Part shown: in pieces, positions 59,963 to 64,000 of the stretch
Layout: each line of letters opens with the position of its first letter
How positions within the stretch are numbered: position 1 is the stretch's first letter
Assembly: GCF_030160635.1 (NCBI RefSeq)
Contig: NZ_BSOS01000005.1
Coordinates: 1-64,000, forward strand
Direction of reading: 5' to 3'
From: Acidocella aquatica
GTDB lineage: Bacteria; Pseudomonadota; Alphaproteobacteria; Acetobacterales; Acetobacteraceae
Length of the DNA: 64,000 bases
Position numbers and translations under genes: made by a program
The notes under the pieces: generated by a model
What the model saw: only the letters and a program-made list of their open reading frames with translations
Databases searched by the model: none
What the model was told of the DNA's origin: nothing

Positions 59963-60745
59963 ATGAGCTATTACACCGAACTGGAGACCGCGAAACACTG
60001 CGGCGGGTTGCGCCTCGTCACCACGCGCGGCATTCCCGGCCCCTGGGGCGAGGCCGCCAAGAGCATCATGCACGTCAAAAAAATCCCCGTCGTGCATGTC
60101 GCGCAAGATGGCGGGCAGGAAAACGCCGAACTCGCAGCCTGGGTTGGCGTCAACAACGCCCCTGTCGCCATCTGGGAAAATGAGCGCCCGCGCACCGGCT
60201 GGGCAGAAATCCTGCTCCTGGCCGAGCGCCTCGCGCCCGCGCCGCCGCTCATCCCGTCAAACGAAGCAGACCGCGCAACTATGTTCGGCCTCGCCCACGA
60301 AATCTGCGGCGAGGACGGCTACGGCTGGAACCGCCGCCTGATGTTTTTCGAGGGCTGGAGAGCCTTCATGCAGACCGAGGCAGGCACCCTGGGCCGCGAA
60401 AGCTTCGCGCGCATGTGCGCCAAATATGACCCCGGCACCGAAATCACCCGCGTCCGCCAGCGCCTTATTGACATTCTGGCGATGCTCTCCGCCCGTCTGG
60501 AGCAACAGAAATCCCTCGGCAGCCGCTACTACATCGCCAACCAGCTCAGCGCGGTGGACATCTACTCAGCCTGCTTCGCCGCGATGGTCAAACCGCTGCC
60601 CCTCGCGCAATGCCCCACTACGCCGGAGATGCACGCAGGCTACCACGAGCAAGACCCTGACATCCTCGCCGCCGCCGGCCCGCGGCTGCTCGATCATCGT
60701 GATTATATCTACAACACCTATCTCGAACTGCCGATGCGCTTCTGA
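59963..60745 (+). CDS. Glutathione S-transferase-like protein
   Basis: 260 residues from ATG 59963 (GAGGGAAG upstream), 23 nt after the first GST. The N-terminal half has the thioredoxin-like pattern LRLVTTRGIPGPWGEAAKSI and IPVVHVAQDGGQENAELAAW, with the cis-Pro context VGVNNAPVAIWEN. The C-terminal half is helical (SAVDIYSACFAAMVKPLPLA). It is more divergent than the first copy and may use another substrate. A lignin-type beta-etherase is a possibility, not testable from sequence alone. Confidence 0.72.
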   Translation: MSYYTELETAKHCGGLRLVTTRGIPGPWGEAAKSIMHVKKIPVVHVAQDGGQENAELAAWVGVNNAPVAIWENERPRTGWAEILLLAERLAPAPPLIPSNEADRATMFGLAHEICGEDGYGWNRRLMFFEGWRAFMQTEAGTLGRESFARMCAKYDPGTEITRVRQRLIDILAMLSARLEQQKSLGSRYYIANQLSAVDIYSACFAAMVKPLPLAQCPTTPEMHAGYHEQDPDILAAAGPRLLDHRDYIYNTYLELPMRF

Positions 60746-60795
60746 GCGCCCCGCCCCTTCGCTCCACGCATCGCGAAAACTGTAGGAAAATAGGC

Positions 60796-61467
60796 ATGAA
60801 TGTTGAAGACGCCGTCGCCAGCCGCCACTCCACACGCGGCTTTCTGGAGCGCGAGGTGCCCCCGGCGCTGATCCGCAAAATCATCGCCGCCGCCACCCGC
60901 GCCCCCTCCGGCGGCAATCTGCAACCCTGGCATCTGCACATCCTCGGCGGCGAACCGCTGCAAAACTTCAAGGCGCTGATGCAGGAGCGGTTGGATGATA
61001 AAACCCTGCGCGAAGAGCCTGAATACCACGTCTACCCGCCCGCCCTGGTGCCGCCCTACACCGAACGCCGTTTCGCAGTGGGCGAGGCGCTCTACGCCCG
61101 CCTCGGCATCCCGCGCGACGACAAACCCGCCCGCCGCCGCTGGTTTTCCCGCAACTTCGCCTTCTTCGGCGCCCCGCTTGCGCTGTTCTGCACCGTGGAC
61201 CGCCTGATGGGCCCGCCGCAATGGTCGGATCTGGGCATGATCCTGCAAACCATCATGCTGCTGCTGCGCGCCGAGGGGCTGGACAGCTGCGCCCAGGAGT
61301 GCTGGGCGCTCTACCCGCGCACCATCGCGCAATTTTTCAACCTGCCGCCCGAGCGCATGGTTTTTTGCGGCATGTCCATCGGCTACGCCGACCCGGCGCA
61401 GCCCGCCAACCAGCTCCTCACCTCCCGCGCGCCGCTTGATGAGGTCGCGCAATTCATCGGCATCTGA
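60796..61467 (+). CDS. Nitroreductase family protein
   Basis: 223 residues. The FMN-binding start is SRHSTRGFLEREVPPALIRK with AATRAPSGGNLQPWH, and the C-terminal RMVFCGMSIGYADPAQPANQ is the usual flavin-proximal tail. Enzymes of this family reduce nitro groups, quinones or enones with NAD(P)H. TAGGAAAATAGGC precedes the ATG. Last gene of the MarR-GST unit, followed by a B-A repeat; its context suggests detoxification or reduction of an unsaturated intermediate. Confidence 0.9.
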   Translation: MNVEDAVASRHSTRGFLEREVPPALIRKIIAAATRAPSGGNLQPWHLHILGGEPLQNFKALMQERLDDKTLREEPEYHVYPPALVPPYTERRFAVGEALYARLGIPRDDKPARRRWFSRNFAFFGAPLALFCTVDRLMGPPQWSDLGMILQTIMLLLRAEGLDSCAQECWALYPRTIAQFFNLPPERMVFCGMSIGYADPAQPANQLLTSRAPLDEVAQFIGI

Positions 61468-61470
61468 GCC

Positions 61471-61571
61471 AGAGCCTGATCGCTTTAAGTGCGATCAGGC
61501 TCTGGCTGTTTTTCTGAGGGCGATTCACGCTTTCGGCTCGCTCGATTGAGCGAACCTCAAACGATCGCACT
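61471..61571. repeat. Intergenic repeat B-A
   Basis: B unit (61471-61503), a perfect inverted repeat with arms AGAGCCTGATCGC and GCGATCAGGCTCT, followed by a spacer TGGCTGTTTTTC and an A unit (61515-61571) with two substitutions relative to the 53986 copy. It lies just after the nitroreductase stop; the T-run after B makes it a plausible terminator. Confidence 0.85.
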
Positions 61572-61663
61572 TTAAGGGCGATTTCAGCCAAAACCCCTGA
61601 AGCGCGGGCATTGACTTTAAAACGTCATTTGCCGCGCTCGGAATCGCCGATTAAGGGCAGGGC

Positions 61664-62695
61664 ATGAAAAAATTATTTTGCTCCGGACTCTTCGCCGCGC
61701 TGGTTTCCATGGCCCCCGCCGCCGCGCAGGCTGCGCCGCTTTATCACCTGGTGCAAACCGTGCCGCTGGGCGGCGGGATCAAATGGGATTATCTGCATTT
61801 CGATGCCGCCTCGAACCGCGTCTATATCTCGCACGGCACGGAGCTGACCGTGGTGAGCGCCGGCACAGGCGGCGTCATCGGCCATGTCACCGGGCTTTCG
61901 GGCAGCCATGGCGTCGCGATTGATACAGCATCAGGCTTTGGTTTTGCCGATAGCAGCAAAACGCGGACGATCAGCGTGTTCAGCCTAAAAACTCTGGCGG
62001 TGAGCAAGACCATTCCGGCGCTGGAAGATGCCGACGGCATGGTGTTCGATCGGCCGAGCAATCAGGTTTTCACCGTTGGCGGCGATGCCAATGCCCTGCT
62101 GGCGGTGGACGCCACCCATGACACGGCGCTCTCCACCATTCCGCTCGGCGGCTCGCCGGAATCCCAGGTAAGCGATCAGGCCGGTTCGATCTACGTCAAC
62201 ATCAACGACAAGAACGAGCTGGTGCGCATCAGCACCAAGACCGACGCCATAACCGCGCGCTGGCCGCTGCCCGGTTGCGAGGGGCCGGTGGGCCTTGCGA
62301 TCGACACGGTGAACCATGTGCTGTTTTCCTCCTGCGCCAATGCGGTGATGGCGGTGGTGAACGGCGATACCGGCGCGATTTTGGCGACCCTGCCGATCGG
62401 CAAAGGGACGGATTCCGCGGATTTCGACCCCGCCCGCAAACTGGCGTTCTCCAGCAACCGGGACGGCACGCTCTCCGTGATCTCCGAGGTTTCACCAACG
62501 AAATTCGTGACGCTCCCCGCTGTGCAAACGGCGCCGGGCGCGCGCACGCTGGCGGTTGATGAGACCTCCGGGCGGATTTTTCTGGTGACGGCGAAAGTCG
62601 TATCCGCCGGTCCGCCCCGGCACCCGGGCGGCGCGCCTGACTACGCCTTCGCGCCGGGAAGCCTGAAGCTGCTGGTTTTCGCGCCGAATTCCTAG
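61664..62695 (+). CDS. Exported YVTN-type beta-propeller protein
   Basis: 343 residues with a signal peptide (KKLFCSGLFAALVSMAPAAA, QAAP). Repeats follow the YVTN pattern: YISHGTELTVVSAGTGGVIG, FSLKTLAVSKTIPALEDADG, LLAVDATHDTALSTIPLGGS, FDPARKLAFSSNRDGTLSVI. It is probably a seven-bladed propeller in the periplasm or outer membrane. Such proteins bind ligands, sugars or metals, or act as dehydrogenase partners. AAGGGCAGGGC precedes the ATG. Its TAG stop overlaps the first base pairs of a B repeat. Role unknown. Confidence 0.85.
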   Translation: MKKLFCSGLFAALVSMAPAAAQAAPLYHLVQTVPLGGGIKWDYLHFDAASNRVYISHGTELTVVSAGTGGVIGHVTGLSGSHGVAIDTASGFGFADSSKTRTISVFSLKTLAVSKTIPALEDADGMVFDRPSNQVFTVGGDANALLAVDATHDTALSTIPLGGSPESQVSDQAGSIYVNINDKNELVRISTKTDAITARWPLPGCEGPVGLAIDTVNHVLFSSCANAVMAVVNGDTGAILATLPIGKGTDSADFDPARKLAFSSNRDGTLSVISEVSPTKFVTLPAVQTAPGARTLAVDETSGRIFLVTAKVVSAGPPRHPGGAPDYAFAPGSLKLLVFAPNS

Positions 62696-62794
62696 AGCCT
62701 GATCGCATTAAGTGCGATCAGGCTCTAGCCGTTTTTCTGAGGGCGATTCACGCTTTCGGCTCGCTCGGTTGAGCGAACCTCAAACGATCGCACT
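62694..62794. repeat. Intergenic repeat B-A
   Basis: B unit (62694-62726) with arms AGAGCCTGATCGC and GCGATCAGGCTCT, spacer TAGCCGTTTTTC, A unit (62738-62794). The B unit begins inside the propeller gene's stop codon (62693-62695). Between convergent genes; probable terminator. Confidence 0.85.
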
Positions 62795-62865
62795 CTAGAG
62801 TGCCGCCGTTGCGTCCAAGCCGTCTTAGGTTCAGCGCCCAACGTCATAGGGATGGTCTTGCGCAA

Positions 62866-64000
62866 TTACCCGCTCTCTCCTGATAATTCCTGGTCAGCCA
62901 CGATGTGCAGCGCCGCGATATAGCCGAAGGTGAGCGCCGGGCCGATGGAGGCGCCGGCGCCGGGGTAGGTGCGCCCGCAGAGCGAGGCGGTGGCCGTGCC
63001 GGTGGCGTAGAGGCCCTTGATGGGGGTGCCGCCCGGTTGCAGCACGCGGGCGTGTTCGTCGGTCACCAGCCCGCCCCAGGTGCTGACATCGCCGGGGTAG
63101 ATGGCGACGGCGTAGAAGGGCGGATTTTCGATGGCGCCGAGGTTGGGGTTGGGCGTTACGGTGGGGTCGCCGTGGCTGTTGTCAAAAGCCTTGGCGCCGC
63201 GCGCGAAATCAGCATCAATGCCGTCGCGGCAGAAGCCGTTGAAGCGGTTGACGGTGGCGCGCAGGCCGATGGGGTCGATGCCGCATTCGCGCGCGAGGGC
63301 ATCGAGCGTGGCGGCCTTTTTCATGTAGCCGCTGCTGAGCCAGTTTTTTGGGGTTTTTCCAGCGGCGCTGCCCCATGGATAACGCTCGCGGTGGCGGCTC
63401 TCGATGATCGCCCAGGCTGGGATGCCTTTTCCGGTTTCGGCGTGGCGCCGGTAGAGGTTTTGGCCAACTTCCATGTAGGAGGCGGCCTCATTGGTGAAGC
63501 GCATTCCGTTTTGGTCGACCATGATGGCATGGGGCAGGCTGATGTCAAAATGATGCCCGAAGGGCAGGGGCGTGCCGTCGGCGGCGGTGGCGCCGGGGGG
63601 GAGCTGTTCGCCGGGGGTGAGCGAGGAGACGCCCCATAATGCTTCGTCCATGCAGTCCACCGCGGCGCCGAGGCTGATGCCAGCCTCGATCATTTCCCCG
63701 GTGTCGCCGGGGCCGGCGTTGGTGGTTTGCGGGTAGACGGGCTGGCGGCCATATTGCGCGCGCATCGCCGCGTTGCGGGCGAAACCGCCGGAGTTGAGCA
63801 GGACCCCGCGCCGGGCGTGGATGCGCATGGTGCGGCCCTGGTGCGTTGCCTCGGCGCCGATGACGCGGCCTTGATCGGTGAGAAGCCTGATGACGGGCGT
63901 CTCCGTCCAGATGGGGATGTTTTCGCGCACGGCGATTTGCAGCATCCGCCCCTGCCAGGCGGCTCCGCCGCCGCGCAGGTCCTGGCCGGTGAATTTCATG
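62866..64000 (-). CDS. 3-ketosteroid Delta1-dehydrogenase-like flavoprotein, C-terminal part (truncated by window end)
   Basis: At least 377 residues; the N-terminal FAD-binding part lies beyond position 64000. The visible part is FAD-binding_2: GVLLNSGGFARN, then MVDQNGMRFTNEAASYMEVG, and the C-terminal GLYATGTATASLCGRTYPGA with GASIGPALTFGYIAA. In ketosteroid dehydrogenases Tyr487 and Gly491 polarise the 3-keto group; here Tyr and Gly have the same spacing in TYPGAG. The match is closer to that class than for the copy at 2944. Suggests a 3-keto-alicyclic substrate in the pathway. Start not visible. Confidence 0.85.
   Translation of the reverse strand, partial: MKFTGQDLRGGGAAWQGRMLQIAVRENIPIWTETPVIRLLTDQGRVIGAEATHQGRTMRIHARRGVLLNSGGFARNAAMRAQYGRQPVYPQTTNAGPGDTGEMIEAGISLGAAVDCMDEALWGVSSLTPGEQLPPGATAADGTPLPFGHHFDISLPHAIMVDQNGMRFTNEAASYMEVGQNLYRRHAETGKGIPAWAIIESRHRERYPWGSAAGKTPKNWLSSGYMKKAATLDALARECGIDPIGLRATVNRFNGFCRDGIDADFARGAKAFDNSHGDPTVTPNPNLGAIENPPFYAVAIYPGDVSTWGGLVTDEHARVLQPGGTPIKGLYATGTATASLCGRTYPGAGASIGPALTFGYIAALHIVADQELSGESG

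Overview
The window is GC-rich DNA (well above half G+C by eye), densely packed with bacterial genes that mostly carry good Shine-Dalgarno sequences. Gene content suggests a Gram-negative proteobacterium, most likely an alphaproteobacterium: there are outer-membrane DUF1302/DUF1329 proteins, an MMPL-type RND transporter and many catabolic CoA-pathway genes. No rRNA, tRNA or CRISPR array was seen, and I cannot name the species.

Almost the whole window reads as one large catabolic island for a hydrophobic, probably alicyclic (terpenoid- or steroid-like) compound. It holds three cytochromes P450 (one clearly P450cam/CYP101-like), two Rieske ring-hydroxylase alpha subunits, a Rieske ferredoxin, a 2Fe-2S ferredoxin, a rubredoxin and a BoxA-like ferredoxin/reductase fusion. 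It also holds two flavoproteins of the ketosteroid-dehydrogenase/fumarate-reductase class, eight short-chain dehydrogenases, an acyl-CoA ligase, two acyl-CoA dehydrogenases, three crotonases, an OYE-type reductase, a TesB thioesterase, and E1alpha, E1beta, lipoyl and E2 pieces of a 2-oxoacid dehydrogenase.

Layout. 1-286: degraded IS630-type transposase end. 287-1240 (-): MYG1-like housekeeping protein, perhaps the island border. 1460-7044 (+): P450, rubredoxin, flavoprotein, BoxA-like reductase, SDR, TetR. 7129-11205 (-): Rieske oxygenase, SnoaL-like protein, small protein, CrtI-like oxidoreductase, with a divergent TetR at 11324. 11968-16893: phosphatase, SDR, small monooxygenase-like protein, thioesterase, membrane protein, DUF7064-like protein. 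17100-25989 (+): two SDRs, then a four-gene envelope/transport module. 26049-31907: crotonase, Gfo/Idh-like oxidoreductase, SDR, DUF7064-like protein, kinase-like protein, LvaB/DUF6285-like protein. 32152-40739 (+): Rieske oxygenase, lipoyl protein, E2, acyl-CoA ligase, two acyl-CoA dehydrogenases, P450, SDR. 40744-48827: flavodoxin-like protein, SDR, MDR reductase, YciI-like protein, crotonase, ferredoxin, OYE, kinase-like protein, EthD-like protein, MarR. 49155-53961 (+): crotonase, E1alpha, E1beta, kinase, SDR. 54144-58534: DUF7064-like protein coupled to a Rieske ferredoxin, kinase fusion, P450. 58732-61467 (+): MarR, two GST-like proteins, nitroreductase. 61664-end: beta-propeller protein and a truncated ketosteroid-dehydrogenase-like flavoprotein.

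The most unusual features are four aminoglycoside-phosphotransferase-fold proteins, two of which have lost the catalytic Asp, together with an LvaB-like partner that occurs both free and fused to a kinase. Three paralogues of an uncharacterised DUF7064-like family share a conserved RD(R/H)SW motif. A GTAYGCT sequence recurs in the intergenic regions of the island and may mark a regulon, and there are two families of palindromic intergenic repeats, including a perfect 29-bp stem between convergent genes.
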